Under the pieces are notes generated by a model. The model had not been told where the DNA came from, did no database searches, and worked only from the letters and a program-made list of their open reading frames with translations. Below are positions 23,946 to 36,540 of a DNA stretch of 64,000 nt, in pieces. Each line of letters begins with the position of its first letter. Position 1 is the stretch's first letter. The translations under genes and the position numbers were made by a program. Location of the stretch: NCBI GenBank assembly GCA_948567375.1, contig OX419756.1:15443001-15507000 (forward strand). Direction: 5' to 3'. This DNA comes from Lunularia cruciata. Taxonomy: Eukaryota > Streptophyta > Marchantiopsida > Lunulariales > Lunulariaceae.

Positions 23946-25699
23946 GATTTAGAGGATGTTTTAGTTGAATACAATCCAGGAATTTATTATCTAAAAAGAA
24001 TACAAGCCAATGTAGAGGTTGCTACATATGTCTTGGTTTACTTTCTAGGAATAATTGGTTCTCAAAGTGGAGGCTAGGGTTCAACTAAGACTCACCATAA
24101 TTTGTAGCATTCTTGGATGTTTTTGATACCTAGAGCAATATCTCAAAATGTATAGTATGTGCAATATTTCTTGAAAAATTGGTGAGAATGTTAAGCTATG
24201 TACATTGCTTCCAAGACAAGATGTGAACAACACTTTATCCAATGCATCAACTTTTTGTGTGTATTTCTTTCTCAATTGCTGTATGTATATCTCTATGTAC
24301 ATCTCTAATAACTCTCATAGCTCTCCTTGACTTTATAGACTTCTATGTTTAGACTCTAAGAAGATTTGGGTGGATCATATTGAGCATATGCACACTACAC
24401 TCTTAATAGTATCCCCATTAAAATATTTTTTAATATATCTATAGTCTTTTATGTGGAGAAGGTGGGTTTAGAGCTTTGTTCTATGCTTCTTCTTTAATTG
24501 AGTACCTTTGCTTATTGTCCAAGAACTTCCCCATGACACTCCATCTATAGTTGGGTTTGCCATACCCAATACTTCTTGGTCTACTTGACTACTATTCTTG
24601 TCAATCCTGTATGATACATAGGGTATTTATATTTTACAATCTCTTTGGATGGAAAGTACACTAAAGTTCATGATGCCATTCAATACACAATAGCATAGGA
24701 TCCTCCATTCCACATGGGTACAGATTGAGCAATTTTGAACTTGCCAAGACTATTTCCTTGACAAATGAGAACATAAAAGTAACTTTCATGGATGGAGTGA
24801 TACACTCTACTTGATGTGGTGTTCGCCAACCTCTACAAGCAACCATTCATCCAAGAGCAACAATAACCAACTCCCATCACATCTAGGACATTTTCCTCCC
24901 CATCTACAAATATACTATGAGAGTACTTTTACCATACCATTTAGCAGAAGGTTATGTTGCTTCTCTTTCACATTGCTTACTCTTAGGGTCCATTGTATGG
25001 TGAATGGCATTGCACTATATCCTTGGACCTTGATGCCTTTCTTTTTGTTTGCATTTCACTTTGCCTTATATTCCTTCTTCTTTCTTCCTTTGTGCAAGCA
25101 GTAGCAATAGCTATCATAGCCCATGAAGGCAAAGAGTACTTTTATGCACCACAACTACACTTAATGCGTTTATACCCTTAGCTTTGGAGATTTTTGTACA
25201 TCTTTATTATCATTTTGATGGTTTTTTAGGCAAGGCAACACTGGAATCCTTGGGTCCTTGTATAGGAGAGTAGCTATGGATATTTTGCCTACTATCTCAA
25301 TCTCATGTTTTGACTTAGAGTCTAGTTTCAACTTATAATGTATCCAAATTTTGAGTCTTCATAGACATAATAACTCCCCCATATCTAGAGCCTCTCCCCT
25401 TGGTATACCAAAGTATAGCATATCCGGAACCTTTATACTTAGGTTTATTTAGATTTGCTTCTTTGTCCCATTCTTAATCTTAGTGCAGCACATTGGGGCC
25501 GTCATATAGGTTAGTGCTTTGCCCTTCTTCCTCCTTGGATCTTGTAGAAGGTTTATCATTTTGCGCCTCATAGTTCTTGTATATATTCTCTTTTCCGTTA
25601 CCGAAATAATATTCGGGCCAGTTCTTCTCACACCACATATCAAATGCATCCGGAAGTCCAGGCAACGACAGTAGTATCCTACAGATTCTTTTACCTCGA
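23946..25699. other. AT-rich DNA after the copia fragment
   Basis: The expected copia 3' LTR should begin shortly after 23945; a purine-rich stretch near 24060-24075 (CAAAGTGGAGGC) could be its polypurine tract, but no matching 5' LTR was seen. Frames such as plus 24811-25104 and minus 25449-25766 show no known motif. Confidence 0.35.
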
Positions 25700-26950
25700 G
25701 GTTCTGATCTCTAGTGAATTTCTTTTGGTTAAATTTTAACCGAGCGCGAACTCTCATCGAGCCCATAGTCTAATTATTTAAAATAAATTCTAATCATTTT
25801 TTGTGTATAATCATTACTTTCCATCTGAAAAATCTAGTTTTCTATGTCTGAACCTCGGGTTTTAAAGTCAAGTCGATTTCCTTATTTAACCCAAACATAT
25901 AAGTTTCTCTGATTGAACTCCATATTGACCCGAAATTTATCCTCTTGTACTTCAAATTTGAATTCCACGCCGAATTCTTTCGGCTCGGAAGTCTTATCTA
26001 TGTGTTTCTCGCTGAACTCCAATCCAGCCCAAGTTCGGCAGACAATAGGGGGTTTGTTCGAGTCGATTTTTAGCTCGATAGACAATAGGGGGTTTTTTCG
26101 AGCGACCTCCATAAAAATATTTTACATTTTTATTGATATAATTTAAAAATTATATAAAATTTTGTAAAGTTATTTGTGAAACACTTAGTCCAACTTATCC
26201 CGGCTCGAAGGTCTAATCTGCTCTGTTTCTCGTTGAACTTTAAACCAGCCGCACCCTCTAGTCAAATTCGTTGTTCCATCCGGAAATTTACCTTTCCCCG
26301 GTTGAACTTCCGTCGGGCCGAGTTTTTCGTTAAATTTCAAATTTTGACTTCTTCCAATTCGAGGTGGGGCTCCTGTCCGGAATTCTATCCAAATATTCGA
26401 ACTCTAGATTCTCCCTATCCACCCACCATGTTCTTCTTAAACAAACCTACACTCTTGCGTTTGAATTACCGTATTCGTAAACTTCATCGCCGCGTAGAAC
26501 TGACACGCCGCATGAGAGCTTCAACGTTTCGGCTAAATATATTGCTAAATTGACTTGACTAATGTCCTAACTTAGAAGTTTCCAGTGTCCAGAAACACGA
26601 TGCGGACGTACATAACCATGCAAATCCTGATATTTGTCGCTTTCACATTAGAAATCGATATTCGGTGCGACTTTTGTTACTCTCCTTGTTATTCTGGATG
26701 ATGATATCACCCGCAAGGCTTGAAATATATTCCACATGATGATATGAAATGGACATCGGTTACACATGGCATTGCTCGCAGGGCCAACTTTTCAACAAAG
26801 CACGAGGATTTCATCACTCCGGACATGTTTTTCAATGTGCAGACCATCCACGCGAGAATAATATTCCATTTCGATGAAAGGAACGTGTAGCTATGTTTGA
26901 ATTTGAGGTCGCGTCTATATTCGTAAAGAAAATCGGTCAACGAAATTTTC
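25700..26950. repeat. CpG-richer island with imperfect internal repeats
   Basis: CpG dinucleotides are frequent here and rare on either side. A unit is repeated imperfectly about 219 bp apart: CGGCTCGGAAGTCTTATCT ... TGTTTCTCGCTGAACTCC (about 25978-26015) and CGGCTCGAAGGTCTAATCT ... TGTTTCTCGTTGAACTTT (about 26199-26240). Further TTGAACT blocks lie near 25914 and 26297. GACAATAGGGGGTTT also repeats at about 26041 and 26080. Open frames exist on both strands (minus 25882-26112, plus 26176-26553) without recognisable domains. Confidence 0.5.
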
Positions 26951-28045
26951 CGCAGAATAAAGTAAATTTGCTAGAATAATATTAGATTCTAAGTTATTTT
27001 AGAGTTGTAGCACATGTAAGGCTATAAAGTCCAGCATCCACTAAATGTCAGGAATAAGATATTGCCCAAGGCCATACTCTTGTCGGTTTTCAGTCCCCTG
27101 TTGCAGCTTTTCATGTTTGAATGGATAAATATCTTGGATAATGTTGAAGTTGTTAATACAGGAGTTTCATGGGACTCATGAATTAAAAGAAATTGCATTC
27201 TCTTTAAGGATTTTAATGATTGTAAAAGATGAAAATTTTCATTCAATTTATACAAAAAAAGGAGGTCAACAATTCAAATCTAAGGATTGAATGGCATATA
27301 AATTGTAACTTTTCTGATTTAGAAGATATATTAGCTTCACTTTTATTTTTATTATGGATATATGTGAGAGATATTTACTTGAATTATTCAGAGGATTATG
27401 AAATTAGAGAATTTGTTTGAGCCCAAATGTAAAAATTATTTATTATTTATTTCCAAGAACATTTATTATCTAACAAAACCATGTTACAAAATACTAAAGA
27501 TGATATGTAAAATTTAATATAATTATATGATCAATGAAAATTCATCCTGTTATATATCAAATGAATTTTCATTACATTTTTCTTATAAAAAGGATTTTGA
27601 AAACATTTTGTTTCCAAGGAAATAAACAATATCATAGTATAACTCACTATACCATATAATTTTATTCTAACATAAGATGCACAAAGTAGTAAGGATTCTT
27701 CTCAAATATATAGACTTCATACTTGTCAAATATTTAATTGCAAAATGTACTTAATATATAAAAAATCTACAAGCCATTAAGGTGATGTACTAATATGAAA
27801 TAGAAAGACAATACAAATTAGTTTCCCTTGCATAATGATGGGATATGATGCAAAATATTACTGTTGGTGCAACATGAAACTTCCTTACTAGCAATAGTAT
27901 TAATTGGAACTTTTAAATAATAAGAAATCAAAATACTAGTTAAGTAAAGACTATAAGCTTGTGAGGCTACTCTAACTCCATATGATTGTAAGTTGATGAT
28001 GTCATGTTATGGTTTGCTTTGTGAGTGAAATAGTAGTACTAGTAG

Positions 28046-28048
<3 letters not shown>
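26951..28048. other. AT-rich intergenic DNA
   Basis: No coding segment, LTR or RNA gene was recognised. Composition is strongly AT-rich. It ends at a long TA microsatellite. Confidence 0.4.

Positions 28049-28118
<70 letters not shown>
28049..28118. repeat. (TA)35 microsatellite
   Basis: This is an uninterrupted 70-bp TA dinucleotide run. The long Ile-Tyr frame across it on the minus strand is an artefact of the repeat. Confidence 0.97.
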
Positions 28119-28121
<3 letters not shown>

Positions 28122-28419
28122 TTCACTTTTGGATTTGGATGGTAGCTCATTCTTGTCTTGGGTTCATGGTGTTTGTGATGGAGAACAAGGATCCTATTAC
28201 TTATGAAAGTTTGGAATTTAATCATTTGTATTTTTTTGTAAAAAAATCTCACTCAATACTTTGGAGGTGGAGTTTGGAGATACATATGTACAAAAGGAAG
28301 AGTTTCCAAGTGTCCAAGGTGGAACACAAATTTTCATATCCTATTGAATTTAGGGTTTTGGATATTCAAGAGAGTTTGAGAAGAGCATCTAGGAACAAAG
28401 ACCATCTCTAGAGAAACAA
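28119..28419. other. Short flank between microsatellite and repeat E
   Basis: It is open on plus at 28139-28411 (90 codons) but without a motif. It may be an upstream part of repeat E, since GAGCATCTA occurs here and at about 19190 before copy 1. Confidence 0.3.
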
Positions 28420-29285
28420 GCTATACTAAAAAGACCAAAAAGGCAATATTAGAGTTGCTAATGACCAATATATTGTCAATTGAGGAAAGGGGTCTAATTC
28501 ATACCTAGGCAAACACTTTGGAGGATTTTGGTAGCTTTAAAAAATCTTTTGTTGATTTGTAAAATGGGGAGAGAAGAATTTTTTTAACTGTGCTCTGCTC
28601 AAGAAACATTTCTTTTGAGTTTATTTCAAACATAATATGATCAACTAAAGTGCAAGTAATTGAAACCAAGATGAATGTGTGGAGATTATGATTGAAATTT
28701 GTTATATATCGTTGGAAAGCTTATCTTGCAAGCTACATACAGAATTCTATAATATTTGATTTGGAACTATTGTGGAAAATTTATCTTTGACCTAGCCTTT
28801 TTGTTATTTTTATTACCAGATAAAACACCATCAACATGTGTAAAATTACTCTATTTGGAATACATGTTATTATTAGCACTTGAGACATTGGAAGAAGCTT
28901 TTGGATAGAGAAAAATTCTCTTGGGCACTTTTATACCAAAAGTATGGAGAGTTGTGGTTAATTTGCACATGTTTGGATCCTCTCCATGTTTTGGATGCTT
29001 GATTGATGTGTGTACATTATGCTTAGTTATCTTTTCCTTAGGTGTGTTGTGTATTTCTTTGGGGTAATACTAGAAGTAATGATTGACACACCAAGAGTTC
29101 ATGTTGTGATGATTGGTTAAGTTGCCCTTTTTCTTATTTTTTGGTAGGAAAATTAGGAACTAGATAGAAGTTTGTGGCAGTTGGAAATACAAGGGTGCAC
29201 AACCACCCACAATAGGTCTAGATAAAACTCTTGTCTTTAGAATCCATAGCTAAATACATGGTGTATTCCCCAAGAGAACAAGTTA
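28420..29285. repeat. Dispersed repeat E, copy 2
   Basis: This is the second, shorter copy of the repeat at 19420-20940, in the same orientation and order of anchors, ending near CCAAGAGAACAAG (copy 1: AAAGAGAACCAAG). Divergence is considerable, so both copies are old. It could be an LTR or untranslated part of a retroelement; no ends were fixed. Confidence 0.6.
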
Positions 29286-30949
29286 AAGTACAACAACAAG
29301 TACTCTGCATCTTCCAATTAAGTAAAAGAAAAAAAGTAAGTTAAGAGCTTGTAAGCCATAGCCAACTATGGAAAAAAAATACAAAAGTGTAAGAAAGCTT
29401 ATAAAACAAGGAAAATGGATACAAGAATATAAAAATTAAAATACATGTTGTGTAGGTACCAAAGATCTCAATAGCATCCTTTGGTTTAACAAGACCTAGC
29501 TACTTCTAGTTATTGTTGCATGATGAGATTTATCTAACTCTTAGAATATTGTAACAACTCCGTAAACACCAAATTGAAGCATTTTAGTAAGTAATAGTTT
29601 GTTCACATATGGATACAAATAAAAAATTATCAGATACAAAGAAAAGTGTCACATTTCAGTCCTTTACTATTTACTATGTAACCTCTTGGGTAGAGACAAC
29701 TTCCAGACAAGGGCAATGTCACCAAGAAGGTGCACTATAGAAAATGACAAAGGAGAATTGCTCACACCAGATATAGATCTAAAGAAAACCAAGAAGTTTA
29801 TTTTACCAATAAAACTTTATTTTGATAGTGTTATTTCCTTCCAAAGGGATCTTGAAGTTCCTTCCAAAGGCATGCATACTTTACTTCTCAAGGCATACTA
29901 CTTTTGAAGGACTTTGCTTCTTCCAAAGATCTTGATGTCACTCATGACTCAAATCAAAATGTTTTACCCTTCTCAAGGCACTTCCTTTGGCAGAGCTTGA
30001 TATCTTTTCAATAGTCACCCATTCCAATTGCATACTTTAGCTACTCACATTACTACAACATACTGAAATCCCATCAAGGTATTGTGTCAAACAATTGTAG
30101 AAATGCTAAGGATCAAAAACACAAAGCATTGAGAAATTCTTATTGAGATGTTTTGATGATTGAAGAACTAACTAGAATGAGAGGAAATTCATCTAGATAT
30201 TGATGATTACCAAAATGTTACTTCACTTTATTCACCAATTACTTTGACTAAACAAAGAATCACTTTGAATACCAAAATAAAATAGTCACAAGCATTTAAG
30301 AATATCTAGGAAGAACCTAACAAATTGCTACCACTCAAGATGAAGAATCAAAAAAATCTCTAACTAATTGTCCTTTTGAGTCACTAACTATCTTATGGAA
30401 CTAAGCAGATACAAAGGGGGTAGTGATGGTTTGACATGATCTTACTCTATTGATTCATCCACTTCTAAGTCATCTACTCTTAGATCTAATCCTTCCTATA
30501 CTTTTTATAATGCTAAATGCAAGTTCTTCCTAATTTCTATAACCTTGCACTCAATCCTATCTCTAATTCCCAAGGCTATGTGTTTGATGGTCTGGTCCTC
30601 AAGAGGTTGCATCAGCTTCTATTGATAGAAGCTGATGGTTCTATGAACTCATGTTCTTCTCTCATGGTGGTGGTTGCTTTGATGAACTCCTTGATGATGT
30701 TAAACAATATTGCACATACTCTCTTGATGGTCTTTTTCCATTTCACCTTATTGGATCCATTTATATCCAACCACACAATTAATTCACTTTCCAAACATAA
30801 TTCAAGTGATGAAGGCTTGGTTTATGTGACATCAGCATCCACTTCTTCTTCTTCTTCTTCTCATGATTTACCAGCATTATGGCAATGTGAAACTCTTGTT
30901 CAACTAAACTAACTTCTTTTGTGAGTTTGCAACTTCTTCTTGATACTCC
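29286..30949. other. AT-rich DNA, no recognised gene
   Basis: Frames such as plus 29686-29907 and plus 30517-30912 are open by chance or are antisense to the decayed coiled-coil ORF that begins to the right. No domain was recognised. Confidence 0.35.
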
Positions 30950-32060
30950 TACAATCAAATGGTACAAAGACCTCCTCATAGCTTCCATTGAATATCCATC
31001 AATTTGTAATTTGATTTGGCCAGCTTGGATTGCAACTCCTTCAATGCCTCTTCAACTACCTTGCTCTCCCTTATTGAATTAACAATCAAGGCCTCCAATT
31101 CCTCATTCAATCTTGTGATTTGTTTGAGGTGTGCCTTTGCAAGGGCTTTGGTCTCCTTCTAAAAGTCTTCCAAATTCTCCTTCAAGAGGGTGTTCTTGCC
31201 ATCCAACCTTACTTTCTCATATTTTGATAACTTTCAAAGATCTACCAACTCTTGCATCAATACCTTCATCTGCAAGGTTTTTTCTACATTGGCCTCCTTC
31301 ATGGTATCCAACTTTCCTTGTAACATAGTTGCTTGGGAACCTTGCTTCCTCTACTCCTCGTGGTGATATGAGACCTCATTCCTCAATGCTCTCTCCTCTA
31401 CTTTTTAATTCTCTAGCTAAATGTGCATTGTGTATACTATAGATATATACTCATACATGTCTAATAGTTCTCCTTCTATTGGGCATTGTATGTATCTAGA
31501 GTTAACATCAATGGCATATGGATAGAATATATTACTCTAGGCATCATTCTCAACACCTCTTTCTCTTCCTATGTGCTTAATTTGCACATTGGCTCATCAA
31601 ATTGCTTTTGAATGGCCTTTGAATACATCTCATGAAAATTGCTTGCCTTATTTGATGATTCCTACAGAGATTTGGGAAATTTTGCACTATTGGGCTTGGG
31701 ATGAAGGCATATGTTTCATGTTCCTTCTCTTCTTGGGGCTTTGGCTGTGGGGCCTATCTCAATTGCTTATATAGATAGGAGTTATCAATGAGTCTTTGCC
31801 AAGGAAATTTATTGGGCTACTTGGTGGATCCTCCTCAAACATCTTGCTTTCTTTGTTGGGTTCTTGATCTTCTTTGGGGTCTTCATCTAAGTCAATCTTC
31901 TTTGCTTTGGAAGGCATATCCTCTTCTTCACCTTTCAGAATATCCTCCTCAACTTTGGATTTGATCACTTGAGTCCTCTTTCTCTTTTGAGTAGGTGTCT
32001 TGCCAAGAGTGGTAGTCCCAAAAACCTAGTGCTTCTCCTTCTTGAGGAGGGATAAAAACT
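30950..32060 (-). pseudogene. Decayed coiled-coil ORF, minus strand (copy 1)
   Basis: Minus-strand translation gives a Lys/Glu/Leu-rich heptad-like protein interrupted by a few stops. At about 31345-30960 it includes MKEANVEKTLQMKVLMQELV and ITRLNEELEALIVNS. Upstream (31968-31759) lies an acidic/basic stretch with KGEEEDMPSKAKKIDLDEDP, preceded by a basic KRKRT(Q) patch. The layout (basic patch, acidic linker, long coiled coil) resembles the plus-strand ORF inside element B. No enzyme motif is seen. I take it as the remains of a retroelement-borne or host-derived coiled-coil gene; identity is unknown. Confidence 0.5.
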
Positions 32061-34849
32061 TCCTAGCTGAAATGTACTTTGCATTGACACTGCACATGTC
32101 TTTCAATTGTTGTTCTCTAAAATGGTCAGCATCAACTTACTCTTGGGACACTTCATGGCTTGGAAAGTGTTCCTTCTCCTCTATTGTAATCAATTTAGAA
32201 ACGAGCAACAAAAGTCATTAGATAGGGAGGTTTGAGTACTTCAAAGCCATTATACATAATTTGGGTGTGCTGATGGAAGATCAGGCCCCAATGAATTTGA
32301 TAGATATGTGGTCCTTCATAGGAAGAAAATTTTCACGAGTGCTCCCACAATGGCTCTTCATGCCGGATTCTTATAGTCAATCAACCATACATTCTTTTGA
32401 TTCTTCTTCTTCACAAATGCCATTGCAAGATGCACACTCATCTTCTCACTCAATGGTGTAAAATTGTATTTGAAGGTGAAACCATTGGCATGTCTTGCAC
32501 TCTCATCCAATAAAACTCTCTAATGGTAGGGTGTCCAAGCCCTCACCAACCTTTCAAAATTGAAAAGAAAAAGAAAAAGGAAAGGAAGCCCAATAAAATA
32601 TAGACAAAAGGGAAAGAACACTAGAACAAAAAAAACACATAAAGGATAAAGGATAAAAAGCTCAAGAGTGCTTGCAAATTCTTCTAGACATAAAAATTAC
32701 AATATCAAAGAAGCTAAAGAGAGCTTTTGAAAATATGCTAAATATGAAAAATATGAAAATATGAAAAATATTTGGGAAAAACTTACAAGAACTTGTAAGC
32801 TTTAAAATGAGGACTTAAGAGACTTCTATAGAAAGACATGGTAGTAGGTACACAAACATGTCAATTCCTTCTTTATTCTTGTAGCTAGAGGTAGTAAGAG
32901 TTTTGTGAAACATTTATGCATGGAAATGTACAATGACATTACATGGCTTGCTGCTTAGGTCTTTAGGAGGACTTCTATGGCCATTTTCTAGGCCCTAAAA
33001 CCATATGGCTACATTTTCTAGTCAAAATGATTTGCACTTCTTATCATTTTTTGCTCTAAACTAAACAAATTGTCTTGAATCTTAGACTCCTAGCAAGAGA
33101 ATTTTTAAACTTATGAGTTTTTTCAATTTCTCTCTACAAGGATTCCAATTTGTCAATTTCACCCAACTTACCGATTTTCCTTCCATGTTTTCTTGCAAAT
33201 CTTGTTTTTGTTACAACCTTAAGGCCATATATAGTAACCTTAGAAATATCTAGCTTCTCTAAACACTAAGACATGAAACCTTCTTCTACTTTCTTGACTT
33301 TGTCCTCCACTACATGAAAAGCCAACTTAGCTATGATGATTACCCAAAAATTGTGTCTATTATACAAATGGCCAACCTAGCAATATTGATCATTTGAAAT
33401 TGCACCTATCTTGATTAATTACTAGCTTACCTTCTTCTATGTGGTTCAAAATAACCTAAAGTTTACCTAAACCTTGATGATTAAACACAATCTCTAGCAT
33501 ATACAGCTTTTAGGATTGTTTCAGGTGATTATATGGCCTATTTTGATAGCAAAATTTTAACATACTAATAGTATAAACAATAAGAATAAGTTGTTCCATC
33601 AAGGATACATGTTAGAAGTGGCTAAAAGTGAAGGGAATGTCTCTCTAGCCACGATATGTTTGTTATTCTTATTTAAGCTCTTGGGCAAGAACCATTACTA
33701 GAGAACAGTAGCGTCACCCTAGCGTCACCCACTATATAAAAAAGAAAAATCCTAAATCACTTTCATTAACAATGCAACCAAAGTTTCTCATAAAGGTGAT
33801 GGTTCACTTTGTTGCAAATCCTTTGACCCAATGTTATGTACTACCCTTCCAAAAGGCATGTCCTTGGAGGAGTTTTCTTGTCAGCCAAATACCATTGATT
33901 TCTGATTCCATGGTATTTGTAATTCTTTATATCAAGTAAATCCATCTCTACCCTACTTAGCTTCATTAGAACCTTGGAATCTAACATCCAATCAAGTGCA
34001 AATCTATCTCTCTATACTCAAGCACTTGTGTTCTTATTGTAGAATTCTTCACTTCTACTTATGCAAAGCCAGTTTTTGTTATTAAGGCTAAGTGATAGAC
34101 TCAAAGAGAAAACGGACTTTGAATTGTATACAAAGTTGCATGGAAAAGTGGACTCTAAAATTATCAAGCCAAAGCCTTATATAGAATTTTCCTACTTCAC
34201 CCCAAAGACTCTTAATCAATAGTGGATATCTTGGTACCCTCTTATCTCTAACTTATGATCCTATCCTATCTTATCATAATTTTAACTGCCTATTTAAGGT
34301 TTTAGTAAGTGTTTGGGAAGGTGTCAATTCCTCCTTGAAGTAAGTGTTTGAATGATGAATCCCCTCCAAATTTACCATTCCAAAGTGGTACTTGGCCAAG
34401 AAGGTGGCACAAATCTAAAGGCATTTTCCTTTGAAACTATTTGTAGTGCCAAATTTCTTTGGCTTCCTTATTACAACTTAAAAGGAACTTCATTAACAAC
34501 AAAGTGATGAGTACTTCCAAGTAATTCCTATCACTCTATCTACAACTTCTAGTAGATATAACTAAGAAAGATTTGTGAAGGAAGACTTAGGCTACTCTAG
34601 CATGATCATTCCTCCCCTCAACCAGGTGTAGCACCTTTGTCCTAGTACTCTACTATGAAGAGCAATCATCTCCCTTGTGGTACCAAAGAACTTCCTCAGT
34701 TTGCTCCTTGTATCCCATGCTCTTGAGTAGATAGGTGTTACGTACTTTGTTGAATTTCCTATCCTTTGTTTTGACCCCTCTAATTATTTGCCCTTTGTTT
34801 GGAATTCTTCCTACAATGCCTCTTGCATTTGGGTTCTTTCTTCCTCTTT
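32061..34849. other. AT-rich DNA between two coiled-coil remnants
   Basis: No intact coding sequence was found. Purine/pyrimidine asymmetry suggests eroded coding sequence at the left edge (to about 32200, minus). The rest has stops in all frames. Confidence 0.35.
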
Positions 34850-35690
34850 CTCCTTTGCTTCTTGTAGCTCCTTTGGTTGAGTCTCTACTTGTAGGGATAC
34901 TCCTTCTAATACTTGGCCATCTGAATGTCTAAGGTAGTGAACTTGATCTTTGCATTGTTCATTGCATGACAAAGACTCTCCACTTCTTTGTCTCTTGGCC
35001 TCAATTGGTCCTCATAGTTGAAATGCATATTGTTCTTCTCTATTTATAGCTTTTTTAACTCAAGTTGTACTCAGCTCAATTATTTCTCTTTCTCCTTCTG
35101 CAAGACACAAACAAGGCATTCTTCCTTCTTACCTCAAATAACTCCTATATCAAGGAGTTCAACTTCTTGGCCTCATCCTTGAATTGATCTTGGGCCGTAG
35201 TCACATCCTCCTCCAATTTGCCTTCCCTTGCTTTCTTGGCATAGATTTGCTTGTGCATGCTTTCCACCAAGGTAGTATAGTCTACAATCTTGGGGCACTC
35301 CTTCACTGATATTAGGGAAGTAAGAGCTGCATCAATTGTAAAACCAAATGTATGATGAAGTGTGCACTATTTGCAACTTGGCTGGTGGTGGTTCTGCTTA
35401 CTTTGCCTTCTCCTTCTTGGTGCAATTTTGGGAGAGGGATTTTGGTTTTAACTTCAAGTGGTTTTTGGCTCACTTTCTCTTCTTGCTAAAGGTCTTCTTG
35501 AACTTTGGAATCAAGTTTTTTCTCCTCTCTTTTCTTGGGATTTTAGGGTTCTTCCCTTTGAGTAGGGGTTGGGGAAGTAGGGTTGGAAAGTTGGTGAAGG
35601 TGCTATGAAGTTTCTTGATGCTCTTCTTGTTCATGTTCTTCATCTGGTCCGCATTAAGAGCTAATTGAGCATCTATGTAATGCATATCTT
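34850..35690 (-). pseudogene. Decayed coiled-coil ORF, minus strand (copy 2)
   Basis: Minus translation at about 35330-35080 gives SLISVKECPKIVDYTTLV, then KKAREGKLEEDVTTAQDQ and similar heptad-like sequence with one or two stops. Just upstream (35685-35470) is a very basic Lys-rich stretch ending KKFKKTFSKKRK. The order, a basic region followed by coiled coil, parallels the other copy and element B. Sequence identity between them is not obvious by eye. Confidence 0.45.
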
Positions 35691-36540
35691 CTTCTTCTTC
35701 AAACCCTTGAAAAGTAAATGAACCTTTTTATTCTTCATCCTATTTGTCTTCTTTGGTGCTTCCTCCAAATTTGCTACTTCTTCTTCTTCATCCAAAGTTA
35801 CATTGATAACTTGCAGATTCCTTCTTGCCTTCATCTTTGTTTAGATGGAGGCCTTTGGTGGAGGAGGAGTGTGCTACTTCTTCATCTTGGTACTGCACCT
35901 TCCTTGTCTAGAAGCACAAAACTTTTTGACTTCACATATTCCACATTTGCTTCTTGGTACTTCTTTATCATCAACTTCCCTTTGGTTGGGAAGTGAAATA
36001 CCCTATGAGAGAGAAGTAAGTTGGGAACAACTTACTCTATTCATTATTTAGTAGGTTGACACCCATGTAGAAGAAGATTTCAAAATAGTGCTAGGTAAGT
36101 GGCTCCTCTATCTACTTTTAAATCTCAATAGATAGATCTTGCTTGAAGGTAGAACATATTTGCCTAGATCATTAGTTCCCATGTGTACATGTAACAAAAC
36201 AAGACCACTTGGGTGATTCTTATGTAAGTCATTTTTTTGTGCAATAAAAACTACATAATGGCCTCCACAATTGCTCTTTGGGCTGGACCCTTGTAGCTTA
36301 GAACTCTCCAAACATTATTCTTGTTCCACTTGTCTCCAAAGGTGGCCTTGATTTCTTTGATTAAGTACTTTTTTGATTACTTGGTATCAATGGTCATTAT
36401 TTCTGATGGTACTATATGTGGTTCTAGCACATTCCTAAAGTGCTCTTTGGTGCAACCATAGGGATTCCCTCTCAAATTTTCCATTATTTATTCCTCTTCT
36501 TCTTGTTGTTTTGTGAATGATCTCAAACTCATTCAGATGG
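35691..36540. other. Flank before the old family A copy
   Basis: Open frames at 35718-35996 and 35845-36051 are antisense to Lys/Glu-rich minus sequence, so they are probably shadows of the decayed coiled-coil gene. Nothing else was recognised. Family A similarity starts abruptly at about 36541. Confidence 0.35.

Noticed and set aside
28007-28252. 81-codon minus ORF rich in Ile-Tyr
   Set aside because: It is translation of the (TA)35 microsatellite.
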